Shown here piece after piece: positions 1 through 8,334 of a stretch of 64,000 nucleotides of DNA. This DNA is from Halomarina litorea (lineage in GTDB: Archaea > Halobacteriota > Halobacteria > Halobacteriales > Haloarculaceae): contig NZ_CP100448.1 in the NCBI RefSeq assembly GCF_024227715.1, forward strand, positions 1,302,001 to 1,366,000. The letters are read 5' to 3'. Under the pieces are notes generated by a model, which ran no database searches, was not told the DNA's origin, and saw only the letters and a program-made list of their open reading frames with translations. Every line of letters begins with the position of its first letter. The first letter of the stretch is position 1. The translations under genes were made by a program, and so were the position numbers.

Positions 1-1215
1 GGAGGCGGTGTCGACCACGTCGCGGGCGGTGCGGAGTTTGGCGATGGGGACGAGCAGGCGCATGAGGCGGAAGGCGTCCGAATCGTGTCTTTCCTCGGAC
101 CGTCGGTACTCGTCGAGCAGCCGACTCGCGGCGAAGACGAACGCGCAGGCCCCCTCGTAGCGGACGCTCGTGTCCGTCAGGTCGCGGCGCACCAGGGGAT
201 ACTGGTCGATGGTGTCGCCGAACGCCTCGCGGTTCGCGGCGTGGACCTTCGATTCGAGGAGACAGCGACCCATGATGCCGACGGAGGCGGAGGCGTTCGA
301 CAGGCGCTCGAAGTTGAGCATCTCCGTCATCTGCCGGAAGCCGTTCTCGGGGTCGCCCACCAGATACCCGGTCGCGCCGCGCAGTTCCACCTCGCCGGTG
401 GGAACCGAGAGCGTCCCGAGTTTGTCCTTCAGCCGGCGGTACAACTGGTCGTTGAGTTCGCCATCGATACTGTGAGGTACGAGGAACAGCGAGAGGCCCT
501 TCGTCCCTTCGGGTGCGCCCTCGCGCCGGGCGAGCACGAGGGTCCCCTCGGCGTCGACGTTCGAGCAGAACCACTTCTCGCCGGTGAGGCGGTAGACGCC
601 GTCCTCGTCGGTGGGTTCCGCGACGGTCTCGTTCGCGCCGACGTCGCTCCCACCCTGTTTCTCCGTGAGGAACATCGCGCCCTCGACGTACACCTCGGGG
701 TCGTCGCTCGTGAGTCGCTCGAAGTACGACTCGAGGACGCCGCCGTCGCGTCCGAACTGGTCGAGGACGAGTGCCGCCCCGACGGTCATCGACGCCGGGC
801 AGACGAACCCGGGGTCGGCGTACGAGAGGAGGGCCTCCATCGTGATGGCGTGTGTGAGACCCAGTGGTTCCTCGCGGTTCTCGGGCGCGTGGAACACGTC
901 GTGGGCGAGGCCGTACTCGCAGTAGGTCGCCCGTTCGGTGTCGAGGAGCGCGGGGTGGTACTCGACGTGGTTCTGCACCTCGCCGTCCCGGTCGTAGGTG
1001 TCGAGTTCCGGCGGGTGGCGCTCGACGGTCTCCGAATTGTCGACGATTCGGGTCCCCGTCTCGGCCCCTAGCGAGTCGAGTCGGTCGTCGGCCCACGAGA
1101 ACTCCCCGTCGGGGTACGCGCGGCGAGCGGCCGCCCGGAGGGTCCGGTCCAGCGACCAGTAGTTGCAGTCCCGGCCCGCCTCCAACGTACCGTAGTCGAT
1201 GGGGTCACGTGACAT
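1..1215 (-). CDS. AidB-like acyl-CoA dehydrogenase (3' end outside window)
   Basis: FAD-dependent acyl-CoA dehydrogenase of the AidB/isovaleryl-CoA branch. The reading frame runs from ATG at 1215 to the window edge without a stop, showing 405 residues; AidB proteins are about 540, so roughly the last quarter is missing. The family-typical segment MFLTEKQGGSDVG (flavin/substrate contact) and the following GEKWFCSN strand are present. The first residues read MSRDPIDYG. Bacterial AidB binds DNA and FAD during alkylation stress; archaeal members are of unknown substrate, so function is inferred only to family level. It is transcribed away from the lipoprotein gene to its right. Confidence 0.85.
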   Translation of the reverse strand, partial: MSRDPIDYGTLEAGRDCNYWSLDRTLRAAARRAYPDGEFSWADDRLDSLGAETGTRIVDNSETVERHPPELDTYDRDGEVQNHVEYHPALLDTERATYCEYGLAHDVFHAPENREEPLGLTHAITMEALLSYADPGFVCPASMTVGAALVLDQFGRDGGVLESYFERLTSDDPEVYVEGAMFLTEKQGGSDVGANETVAEPTDEDGVYRLTGEKWFCSNVDAEGTLVLARREGAPEGTKGLSLFLVPHSIDGELNDQLYRRLKDKLGTLSVPTGEVELRGATGYLVGDPENGFRQMTEMLNFERLSNASASVGIMGRCLLESKVHAANREAFGDTIDQYPLVRRDLTDTSVRYEGACAFVFAASRLLDEYRRSEERHDSDAFRLMRLLVPIAKLRTARDVVDTAS

Positions 1216-1325
1216 GTCACCGCATTTCGCGACGCGGGTCTTAGTTCCGCGGGAACAACGGACGACAACGTCGAAGTCGTTCACGGTTGACAAGAGGTTT
1301 ACCGGTCGAGCGCCGAGGGCCGACG

Positions 1326-2234
1326 ATGCCCTCCACGACACGACGCGCCCTCCTCGCGAGTGCCGCGAGCGGCGGTCTCCTGCTCGCGGGCTGTTCGACG
1401 TCCCCGCTCTCGGAGTCCGAGTCGGGACCGACCTACCAACTCGTCGTCCGGTCGTTCGACGGGACGCTGAGCGAGGCGGCGCTCTGGTCGCCGGGGTCCC
1501 CGTTCGACGACACCCGCGAGCGCGCGCTCGACACGCTCTTCGAGTCCGGGTCGGTCACCGCCACGGGGTACGAACCGGTCCCGGACGGGGTGTACGTCGA
1601 ACGCGACGGGACCTACTACGAAGTCGCCACCGTCCTCACGGGTCGAGAGCGCGTGGAACGACCAGTCGTCCGGTTCGACGCGCTCCCAGAGGAAGAATCG
1701 GAGTCCGTCTCGGCGACGCGGGCCGAGTCTCTCCCCCGCGTCGACGAACGGGTGGCGAAGATACTCCACGTCCACGAGCGAAGCGGCGGGTCCCATCCGA
1801 CCGACCTCCTCGACGACGGGGGCTACGTCCTCCGGTACCCCGCCGAGCGCGAGGGGGCGTACACCGCGTCGGACCCGGTCGAACGGGTCCGTATCCACGG
1901 CCGGGTCTACCGCGTGCGCGTCGCCACCGAGACGCTGGCAGAACCCGTCTACACGGCGCACGCCATCGAGGTAGCGGGGACGGAAGCCGCGTTCGCCGAC
2001 GTCGCCACCGCCTCGATAGTCGACGAGACGGTCGACCCCGCGACGCTCCCCGAGGGGGCGCGCGACCTGTTCCGGCGTGCGCTGGCGGCGGACGGTGTCA
2101 AGGAGACGAGGCCGTTCTCCGACGCGTTCGCGGCGCTCCTCGACGTTCTGGGTCTCGGCGACGAGGCGACGAACGGCCGGCACGTCCTCTACGGCGGGGA
2201 GCCGTACCGGTACGCGCTGTACGTCAACGACTGA
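1326..2234 (+). CDS. Secreted lipoprotein, unknown function
   Basis: A 302-residue protein with a twin-arginine-like start (TTRRALLASAASGG) and a lipobox LLLAGC, so it is probably exported folded and lipid-anchored on the outer face of the membrane. The mature part is acidic and contains no motif I recognise; two stretches with similar layout (around residues 90-110 and 190-215, each with YxxxxVxRVRI-like strands) may be a repeated beta fold. I chose ATG 1326 because it begins the signal peptide directly; an in-frame start 39 bases upstream would add basic residues that do not fit. It stands alone between two oppositely oriented genes. Confidence 0.7.
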   Translation: MPSTTRRALLASAASGGLLLAGCSTSPLSESESGPTYQLVVRSFDGTLSEAALWSPGSPFDDTRERALDTLFESGSVTATGYEPVPDGVYVERDGTYYEVATVLTGRERVERPVVRFDALPEEESESVSATRAESLPRVDERVAKILHVHERSGGSHPTDLLDDGGYVLRYPAEREGAYTASDPVERVRIHGRVYRVRVATETLAEPVYTAHAIEVAGTEAAFADVATASIVDETVDPATLPEGARDLFRRALAADGVKETRPFSDAFAALLDVLGLGDEATNGRHVLYGGEPYRYALYVND

Positions 2235-2238
2235 TGGG

Positions 2239-2424
2239 CTACTCCACCTCCTCAACGCGCGCGTCCGCGGCGTTCGCCTTCACGCTCCTCAGTCCGGTCC
2301 GGGCGTCGGCCTTCCGCGAGTAGCCCTCGCCCGAGTCCGCGAGGATGTTCCCGTTGCGGTGGACGAGTCGCCAGCGCCACTCGCCGGCCTCGTCGCGGTA
2401 GAGTTCGAAGTGCGCGTCGCTCAT
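2239..2424 (-). CDS. Small DUF1508 (YegP/HVO_2922-like) protein
   Basis: A 61-residue protein starting MSDAHFELYRDEAGEWRW and containing the DUF1508 pattern of W-R-W-L-x-x-NG followed by S-GEGY and A-GLRSVK. Members fold as a small beta-beta-beta-alpha unit that dimerises; the biochemical role is unknown. ATG 2424 was chosen because the family normally begins with this strand, whereas an upstream extension is a basic, repeat-like sequence. It lies immediately beside the convergent lipoprotein gene (4-base gap). Confidence 0.8.
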   Translation of the reverse strand: MSDAHFELYRDEAGEWRWRLVHRNGNILADSGEGYSRKADARTGLRSVKANAADARVEEVE

Positions 2425-2489
2425 ACCCGGACGTCGTCGCCGGAGGGGATGACTCTTGGGCGCGGTGGCGTGGGGGTGCCCCGAGACGT

Positions 2490-2984
2490 TCAGTCGTCCC
2501 CGTCCCGACGCTCGTACGTCACGAACGCCAGTTCCCCCTCCTCCTCCCGCGCTACCTCCTTCCACGCCTCGCGGTCGAACGCGGGGAAGTGCGTGTCACC
2601 CTCCGGCGACTCGGGAATCGCCGTCAGGACGAGTCGGTCCGCACGCGGGAGGAACTGCTCGTACACGGTCGCCCCGCCGACCACGTAGACGGTGTCGCTC
2701 CCCGTCTTCGCCGCCAGTTCGAGGGCCGCCTCGACGGAGTCGGCGTGGACCGCCCCCGCGGGCAGGTCCAAGTCGCGGGTGCTGAGGACCACGTTCGTCC
2801 GGTCGGGAAGGGGACCGTCGATGGCGGCGACGATGCTCTCGTAGGTCCGCCGGCCCATGATTACGGGGAACCCCGTCGTCGTCTCCTTGAAGTGCGCGAG
2901 GTCGGCGGGGTAGTGCCACGGCATGTCGCCGTCCGCCCCGATGACGCCGTTCTCGGCGACGGCCGCGACGAGGACCACGTCCAT
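2490..2984 (-). CDS. folA: Dihydrofolate reductase
   Basis: Reduces dihydrofolate to tetrahydrofolate with NADPH, in the cytoplasm. At 164 residues it has the normal family length. The substrate-binding segment reads MPWHYPADLAHFK, with Asp28 in the place of the proton-donating acid. GRRTYESI and YVVGGATVYEQFLP are the NADPH-binding motifs. Its ATG overlaps the stop of thyA by one base (TGATG), so the two are translationally coupled. That is sensible because thymidylate synthase produces the dihydrofolate that this enzyme recycles. The start with MDVVLVAAVAENGVIG matches the family N-terminus. Confidence 0.95.
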   Translation of the reverse strand: MDVVLVAAVAENGVIGADGDMPWHYPADLAHFKETTTGFPVIMGRRTYESIVAAIDGPLPDRTNVVLSTRDLDLPAGAVHADSVEAALELAAKTGSDTVYVVGGATVYEQFLPRADRLVLTAIPESPEGDTHFPAFDREAWKEVAREEEGELAFVTYERRDGDD

Positions 2985-3985
2985 CACTCCGCCACGGCGA
3001 ACCGGATGCCCTCGGCCGCGTCGTACCCCGAGAGCGTGACGTCCTCGTAGGTCAACTCGTCGAGGGGTTTGTCCGCCACCTCGATGGTGGGCTTCTCGCG
3101 CGGTTCGCGCGACAACTGGGTCAACAGACCGGGGACGTGGTCGTAGTCCTCCTCGCCCTCGGCCTCGGCGGGGGCCGCCGATTCGACCCATTCGCGCACC
3201 GCGAGGTAGTCCTCTCGGTCCTCGACGTTCGCGAGGCGGGACTGGAGGTCCGGGAGGGCGTCGGCGTACCACTCGCCGCGCTCTCCCTGCCCGCAGTAGA
3301 CGTGGGCGTCGACGACGGTGTGGGCGAACTCGCCCACCTCGAAGCCGGTCCGCTGGGCGATTGCGTGGGTGAGCAGGGAGTAGGCCGCGATGTTGAACGG
3401 AATCCCGAGGGCGATGTCGCCGGAGCGCTGGGTGAGGTGGCAGTTCAGGCGGTCGCCCTGCACGTTGAAGACGAACGTGTAGTGACAGGGCGGGAGGGTC
3501 GAGACGGTGGCGTTCGCGGGGTGCCACGCGTCGACGACGATGCGCCGCGAGTTGGGGTTCTCGCGGAGCGTGTCGAGGACGTACTGGATCTGGTCGAAGG
3601 TGCGTTCGTCCTCGTTCAGCCAGCGGTGGGCGTCGTCGGGCCACGTCTCGCCGGGCAGGCCCGACTCGGGGACCGGGTAGCGCCGCCAGAACCGCCCGTA
3701 GGCGGTGTCGAGGTGGCCCTCCTCGTCGGCCCACGCGTCCCAGATGCCGGTCTCCTCGCGGAGCGTCCGGATGTGCTCCTCCCCGGAGAGGTACCAGAGC
3801 AGTTCGTGGACCATGGAGTCCCAGCGAAAGCCCGAGAGGTCCTTCGTCGTCAGGAGGGGGAAGCCCTCCTGGAGGTCCACCCGGTAGTGCTGGCTGAACG
3901 ACGAGACGGTGTCCACCCCGGTCCGGTTCGGCTTGTGCGTCCCGGTCCGGAGGGTGTCGGCGACGAGGTCGAGATACTGGTGCAT
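2984..3985 (-). CDS. thyA: Thymidylate synthase (ThyA type)
   Basis: Methylates dUMP to dTMP using methylene-tetrahydrofolate. The 333-residue protein has the catalytic cysteine in LPPCHYTF (Cys167), the dUMP-binding SRRIVVDAWHP and QRSGDIALGIPFNIAAY segments. It is longer than the 264-residue E. coli enzyme because of an insert between about residues 103 and 130 and an acidic insert around 265-290. First gene of a two-gene unit with folA on the minus strand, coupled by a one-base stop/start overlap. This is the classical ThyA, not the flavin-dependent ThyX that some archaea use. Confidence 0.96.
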   Translation of the reverse strand: MHQYLDLVADTLRTGTHKPNRTGVDTVSSFSQHYRVDLQEGFPLLTTKDLSGFRWDSMVHELLWYLSGEEHIRTLREETGIWDAWADEEGHLDTAYGRFWRRYPVPESGLPGETWPDDAHRWLNEDERTFDQIQYVLDTLRENPNSRRIVVDAWHPANATVSTLPPCHYTFVFNVQGDRLNCHLTQRSGDIALGIPFNIAAYSLLTHAIAQRTGFEVGEFAHTVVDAHVYCGQGERGEWYADALPDLQSRLANVEDREDYLAVREWVESAAPAEAEGEEDYDHVPGLLTQLSREPREKPTIEVADKPLDELTYEDVTLSGYDAAEGIRFAVAE

Positions 3986-4086
3986 GTGCCCGAGGTCTAT
4001 CGGACCTCGGGCGAGCGCGGAATAAGAGGTTGCCGAACCAGTCGCCCCGCCACCACGTTGATACTCTCTCCCACGGAGGGTCCCGT

Positions 4087-4422
4087 ATGACCTACCAGAA
4101 GGCGGGTATCGACGACGTCGACTCGGTGGTAGACGAGGAGTGGGGCGGGATGTGGTTCCTGCGCGACGCCCTCGGCTGTGAGACGGTCGGGCTCACGATA
4201 CTGGAACTCGAACCCGGTGGGAAGAGCAAGGAACACGACCACGCCGACAGCGACCACGAGGAGGTGTACCTCGTCGCGGAGGGCGAGGTGGAGGTTGACT
4301 GCGACGGCGAGACGGTCACCCTCCGGGAGAACGAGGCCCTCCGCCTCTCGCCCGACCAGCGCCGACAGATACACAACCGAAGCGACGAGCGCGTGAAACT
4401 CGTGTTGGCCGGCGCGCCCTGA
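4087..4422 (+). CDS. Small cupin-domain protein
   Basis: A 111-residue single cupin. The first cupin motif has His50, His52 and the acid pair near residue 58 (KEHDHADSDHEEVYLVAEG), suitable for binding a divalent metal. The second motif region (LSPDQRRQIHNRS) supplies another His. No substrate can be inferred. ATG 4087 begins MTYQKAGIDDVD; an upstream in-frame start would add 19 residues including untranslated-looking sequence, so I rejected it. It is divergent from thyA and upstream of the propeller protein in the same direction. Confidence 0.75.
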   Translation: MTYQKAGIDDVDSVVDEEWGGMWFLRDALGCETVGLTILELEPGGKSKEHDHADSDHEEVYLVAEGEVEVDCDGETVTLRENEALRLSPDQRRQIHNRSDERVKLVLAGAP

Positions 4423-4488
4423 GTTCCGACGGGCCGGACTCGCGGGCCGAACGCTCTTCTGCCTGTCCCACGTCGGTCGGGACGACTG

Positions 4489-5775
4489 ATGAGCACCGCC
4501 CAGGGCGAACGTCGGGACTTCCTCGCGTTCTACCGCGACTACGCACGGACGGGTATCCACGCCGCCACGACGGCCGCACTGACGGCCTTCGGTCTCCTCT
4601 CGACGGTCCACCCGGGGTTCATCGCGGTCGCTATCGCCGCCTACGTCCTCCCGCTGGTCTACTTCTACCTCAGCGACGACGGGCCGAGCGAGGCCGAGAG
4701 CGACGCGGGCCACGAGGCCGACGGCAGTACCGACACTGCCCCCTGGAGCGGGAGCGACCGGGCCGGGGACACCGCCGACGACCGTGGAGGCCACGGCGAC
4801 GCGTCGGGGGGGACCGCGACGGGCGGTGACGGCGACGCGGACGCCGACAGCGACGGTGATACGGACACGGACGGCGATTCGGACACCGACACCGACACCG
4901 ACTCCGACAACGCGTCGTCAGGCGAGTGGACGCCCGCGAGCGTCCCCTCCGACGCGACGCTCCACGCCGTCGCCGAGGCCGCGGACGGCCCCTACGCCGC
5001 CGGGGCGGACGGCGTCGTCCTCGCGCGACGGGGGACCGACTGGGAGGTGGTCGTTGAGTCGGGACCCGCCGCCGAGTCGAAGACCCTGCGCGGGTGTGCC
5101 GCCACGGACGACGACGAGGCGGTGTGGGTAGCGGGCGACGGCGGCGCGGTCGGCCGGTGGGGCGTCGAGGACGGCCGGATGGCCGACCACTCCGCGCCCG
5201 ACGACGAGACGGGGACGTGGACCGACGTCGCCGTCACGGGCGGGGCGGGGTCGGAACACGTCTACCTCGTGAACGGCTCCGGCGCGGTGCTCCGGGGGCG
5301 CTACGTGGAACGGGAGATGACGTGGGACTCGCCGACCAAACCGGGGAGCGGGTCGAGTCTCTCCGCCGTCGAGTTCGCGGACGAGGTGGGGTACGCCTGT
5401 GACACGAACGCGACGGTCTTCCGGACGGAGGACGCGGGCGACAGCTACGACGTGCTGGGCGTCGAGGACGCCGGGTCGGGGTTCTCCGACGTGGCGGCGA
5501 GTGGCGAGACAGTCGTCGTGACCGACGACGAGGGGGGTGTGACGCGCTACGACGGGTCGGTCTGGACGCCGCGCCCGGTCGCGGACGGCCCCCTCACGGC
5601 GGTCGACCTGCACGGCGGACGGGGACTGGCCTGCGGCGAGGACGGTGCCCTGTACGAACTCGACGGCACCGACTGGGGGGCGCGGTCGGTCTTCTCCGAC
5701 GCGACACTCCGCGACGTCCTCGCCTCGGGCGACCTCGCGGTCGGCGACGACGGGACCGTCCTCCACCGGGACTGA
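4489..5775 (+). CDS. Membrane-anchored beta-propeller protein with acidic linker
   Basis: A 428-residue protein in three parts. Residues about 22-62 form two membrane helices (TGIHAATTAALTAFGLL and PGFIAVAIAAYVLPLVYFYL). Residues about 63-145 are a disordered acidic linker of Asp, Ser, Thr and Gly. Residues about 146-428 contain repeated strands of the kind seen in Ycf48/WD40-like propellers (HAVAEAADGPYAAGADGVVLAR, then ACDTNATVFRTEDAGDSY, then LACGEDGALYELDGTDW). The propeller probably acts as a protein-interaction platform held at the membrane; whether it faces in or out is uncertain. No operon partner is evident. Confidence 0.7.
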   Translation: MSTAQGERRDFLAFYRDYARTGIHAATTAALTAFGLLSTVHPGFIAVAIAAYVLPLVYFYLSDDGPSEAESDAGHEADGSTDTAPWSGSDRAGDTADDRGGHGDASGGTATGGDGDADADSDGDTDTDGDSDTDTDTDSDNASSGEWTPASVPSDATLHAVAEAADGPYAAGADGVVLARRGTDWEVVVESGPAAESKTLRGCAATDDDEAVWVAGDGGAVGRWGVEDGRMADHSAPDDETGTWTDVAVTGGAGSEHVYLVNGSGAVLRGRYVEREMTWDSPTKPGSGSSLSAVEFADEVGYACDTNATVFRTEDAGDSYDVLGVEDAGSGFSDVAASGETVVVTDDEGGVTRYDGSVWTPRPVADGPLTAVDLHGGRGLACGEDGALYELDGTDWGARSVFSDATLRDVLASGDLAVGDDGTVLHRD

Positions 5776-5829
5776 GCCGCCGGAGTGCCGACCGTGGGGC
5801 TTCTTGACGGGTCCCGCCGAACGCCCGGT

Positions 5830-6600
5830 ATGTACCTGGCGGAGCACACGTGGGAGGAGTTGGGCGACTACTTCGCGGAGCACTCACTGGCGCTCGTGCC
5901 GACGGGGAGCACCGAACAGCACGGCCCGCACCTCCCCGAGGCCACCGACCACCTCATCGCCGAGGCGTACGCCCGCGAGGCCGCCGAACGGACGGGCTTC
6001 CTCTGTACCCCGACGGTGAACGTCGGTGTCAGCCCCCACCACCGCCAGTTTCACGGGACGATGTGGGTCGACGCGCCAGTCTTCCGCGACTACATGGAGT
6101 CGCTGGCGCGCAATCTCACCTACCACGGCGTCGACCGCATCGTGTTCGTCAACGCCCACGGTGGGAACATCCAGCACCTCCGGGAGGTGGGCCGCCGCCT
6201 GCGCGACGCGGGCGACGCCTACGCCGTCGAGTGGATGTGGGACGAGTCCATCCCGGACCTCGTGAACGACCTGTTCGTCCAGAACGGCCCCCACGGCGGG
6301 CCGAAGGAGACGGCGATGATCCAGTACCTCCGGCCCGAACTCGTCCGCGAGGACCGCCTCGAAGCGGCGCGAGACGGCGGCGTCGCCTCCGTCGAGGACG
6401 CCGGCACCGTCATCCACGGCTCGCGGACGTTCTACGACGCCATCGACAACACGGGCAACGGCGTCCTCGGCGACCAGACGGACGCCACCGCCGAGAAGGG
6501 CGAGGAACTGTTCGAGGCCGCGACCGACCAGCTCGTCCAGCTCTGCGAGTGGCTCGACGCGCAGGACCGCGAGGACCTGATGGCGAAGCCCCACGTCTGA
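5830..6600 (+). CDS. Creatininase/ArfB-family metal-dependent amidohydrolase
   Basis: Zinc-dependent hydrolase of cyclic or formyl amides, 256 residues. Metal and catalytic residues are visible: PTGSTEQHGPHLP (Glu29, His31), Asp40, NAHGGN (His109) and GGPKETAMI. In archaea this family includes ArfB, which deformylates an intermediate of riboflavin and F420 biosynthesis, and that is the likeliest role here because haloarchaea need both cofactors; creatininase itself would be unexpected. ATG 5830 was preferred over an upstream in-frame start since MYLAEHTWEELGDYF matches the family N-terminus. Confidence 0.75.
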   Translation: MYLAEHTWEELGDYFAEHSLALVPTGSTEQHGPHLPEATDHLIAEAYAREAAERTGFLCTPTVNVGVSPHHRQFHGTMWVDAPVFRDYMESLARNLTYHGVDRIVFVNAHGGNIQHLREVGRRLRDAGDAYAVEWMWDESIPDLVNDLFVQNGPHGGPKETAMIQYLRPELVREDRLEAARDGGVASVEDAGTVIHGSRTFYDAIDNTGNGVLGDQTDATAEKGEELFEAATDQLVQLCEWLDAQDREDLMAKPHV

Positions 6601-6681
6601 GCCGGACACGAGGAGGCTACTCTCGGAAAGGGACTGGTGAAGTAACACCTTAGTCCTCTCACGGGGTTGAATAGTACAGCT

Positions 6682-7347
6682 ATGGGTACGATGGCGGAGG
6701 TGTGCATCCCGGCGGACGAGTTCGCGTTACACCAGACGTTCCTCGACGCGCCCGATGCGCACCTCGACGTCCAGCGAGTCGTCGCGCACGGCCCGGACCG
6801 CGTCATGCCGTTCCTCTGGGCGACGGCCGACGACTTCGACGCGCTCGACCAGGCTCTCGACGCCGACCCGTCCGTCGAGGACGTCACACACGTCTCCGAG
6901 TTCGAGGACGAACGGCTCTACCGAATGGCGTGGGTCGACCGCATCGAACTGGTCTCTCACGCGCTCCTCGAGGAGGACGCGACCGTGTTCGAGGCCGCCG
7001 GTTCCCACGACGAGTGGCACCTCAGGCTCTTCTTCCCCGAACGCGAGGGCCTCTCTCGGACCCACGACATCGCGGAGGAAGGGGGCCTCACCCTGCACGT
7101 GGAGAAAGTCTACGAGTTGAACGAGGAGCGCCGGGACCGCTACGGCCTGACCGACCCGCAACACGAGACGCTCGTGGCGGCGTTCGAGAACGACTACTAC
7201 GACTTCCCGCACGGCGTGACGACCGAGGACCTCGGCGAGCGCTTCGACATCTCCGCGCAGGCCGTCGCCGACCGACTGCGCCGGGGCCACGGCAACCTCG
7301 TCGAGGAGACGCTCATCGTCGGCCGAGGCGCGGACTTCGACGAGTAG
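6682..7347 (+). CDS. Bat-type (HTH_10) transcriptional regulator
   Basis: A 221-residue regulator of the bacterio-opsin activator family that is abundant in haloarchaea. The N-terminal about 150 residues are the ligand or signal domain (MAEVCIPADEFALHQTF). The C-terminus carries the HTH_10 domain, recognisable from LTDPQHETLVAAFENDYYD, GVTTEDLGERFDIS and the recognition helix AQAVADRLRRGHGNL. It probably binds DNA near promoters in the cytoplasm; its target genes cannot be told from the context. It is monocistronic by spacing. Confidence 0.88.
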   Translation: MGTMAEVCIPADEFALHQTFLDAPDAHLDVQRVVAHGPDRVMPFLWATADDFDALDQALDADPSVEDVTHVSEFEDERLYRMAWVDRIELVSHALLEEDATVFEAAGSHDEWHLRLFFPEREGLSRTHDIAEEGGLTLHVEKVYELNEERRDRYGLTDPQHETLVAAFENDYYDFPHGVTTEDLGERFDISAQAVADRLRRGHGNLVEETLIVGRGADFDE

Positions 7348-7393
7348 CGCCGGAGTCGACACCCACAAACACCCGCTGGCCGTAGCCCCGCCC

Positions 7394-7972
7394 ATGATCT
7401 ACAACCTCGCGCAGGGCCAGCAGGTGTTCACGAGCAACGCCTTCCTCGTCACCGGCGAACGCACCGTCGTCGTGGACCCCGGCAACGACTTCGACGTGGT
7501 GAGCGCCATCCGGGAACACGTCGACGCCGTCGACGCCGTCGTCCTCACGCACACCCACCCCGACCACGTGGGCAACCTCGCCGCCGTCAAGGAGGCCTTC
7601 GGCGTCGAGGCGTGGGGCTTCGATACGAGTCAGGAGGGCGTCGACCACGCCATCGCCGACGGCGACACCATCCTGCTGGGCGACGACGAGTACCTCGCAC
7701 TCCACACCCCCGGCCACAAGGACGACCACCTCTGTCTGTACGCCGCCGACCCCGGGGTGCTGTTCGCCGGCGACCTCGTCTTCGCGAACGGGAGTTTCGG
7801 GCGTACCGACCTCGAAGAGGGCCACCGCCCGACGCTCGTCGAGAGCATCGACTCCCTGAAGGGGGCGGTGAGCGAGGACCTCCGCGAGATGCACACCGGC
7901 CACGGGCCGAGCATCACGACGAACCCGTACCACGACATCGACCTCGCGAGCAAAGCGGCACGGATGGGCTGA
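7394..7972 (+). CDS. Metallo-beta-lactamase-fold hydrolase
   Basis: A 192-residue hydrolase of the glyoxalase II-like group. The zinc-binding signature THTHPDHVG lies at residues 52-60 (His53, His55, Asp57, His58), followed by HTPGHKDDH, the bridging Asp in FAGDLVF and HTGHGPS near the C-terminus. The full metal set is therefore present and the enzyme should be active on a thioester or phosphodiester, but the substrate is not identifiable. It is shorter than true glyoxalase II, which has an extra C-terminal substrate-binding domain. Confidence 0.85.
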   Translation: MIYNLAQGQQVFTSNAFLVTGERTVVVDPGNDFDVVSAIREHVDAVDAVVLTHTHPDHVGNLAAVKEAFGVEAWGFDTSQEGVDHAIADGDTILLGDDEYLALHTPGHKDDHLCLYAADPGVLFAGDLVFANGSFGRTDLEEGHRPTLVESIDSLKGAVSEDLREMHTGHGPSITTNPYHDIDLASKAARMG

Positions 7973-8291
7973 CCGGGCGAACCCTCAAGTGCGAGAACGG
8001 GACCACCCGCCCCATGACCTGACGACCCGCCCCGGGGTCGGTCGTGGTCGGTCCGCGAGGACGGCCACGCCGCGGGTGCGCGACGGACCGCCCCGGGACC
8101 GAACCAGTCGCCTGTTCGCTACGACTCGCCACGTTCCCCCACGCCACAGTTCCGAGCGGTGACGCCGCTCCATCGCCGTCACCGCTGGCACGGTCGAACC
8201 GCTCGAACCACCCGCCGAGTTCCGCCAGTCGGTGGACCACCCGGTCGACGGTCGTCAGGTCGCAGAAGGCGTTCGTCGGAGTCTGCTCCAT
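7914..8291 (-). CDS. Doubtful ORF filling a 362-base gap
   Basis: The space between the hydrolase (ends 7972) and the P-loop ATPase (ends 8335) has no recognisable gene. One minus-strand frame of 125 codons opens at 8291. Its first 35 codons (MEQTPTNAFCDLTTVDRVV onwards) have the G/C-ended codons and acidic helix-like composition of a real haloarchaeal protein, but after residue 40 it turns into basic, Pro/Arg-rich sequence and it overlaps the 3' end of the hydrolase gene by 59 bases. It could be a short gene whose end was altered, or chance. No homologue is recognised. Confidence 0.25.
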   Translation of the reverse strand: MEQTPTNAFCDLTTVDRVVHRLAELGGWFERFDRASGDGDGAASPLGTVAWGNVASRSEQATGSVPGRSVAHPRRGRPRGPTTTDPGAGRQVMGRVVPFSHLRVRPVSPSVPLCSRGRCRGTGSS

Positions 8292-8334
8292 CGCGCGTCC
8301 CCTCGCTCCGGCAGCGTACGGTTTCGCGAACGGC

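Noticed and set aside
85-1071. Long plus-strand frame of 328 codons opposite the AidB-like gene
   Set aside because: It is antisense to a clear acyl-CoA dehydrogenase and has composition typical of high-GC shadow frames.
2490-3734. A 414-codon minus frame that would fuse an Arg/Pro-rich protein to dihydrofolate reductase
   Set aside because: The N-terminal part is the shadow of thyA; DHFR starts at its own ATG 2984.
4837-4911. Short repetitive Asp/Ser/Thr codons suspected as a CRISPR or satellite array
   Set aside because: The repetition is coding low complexity in one continuous reading frame; no spacers or constant repeats.
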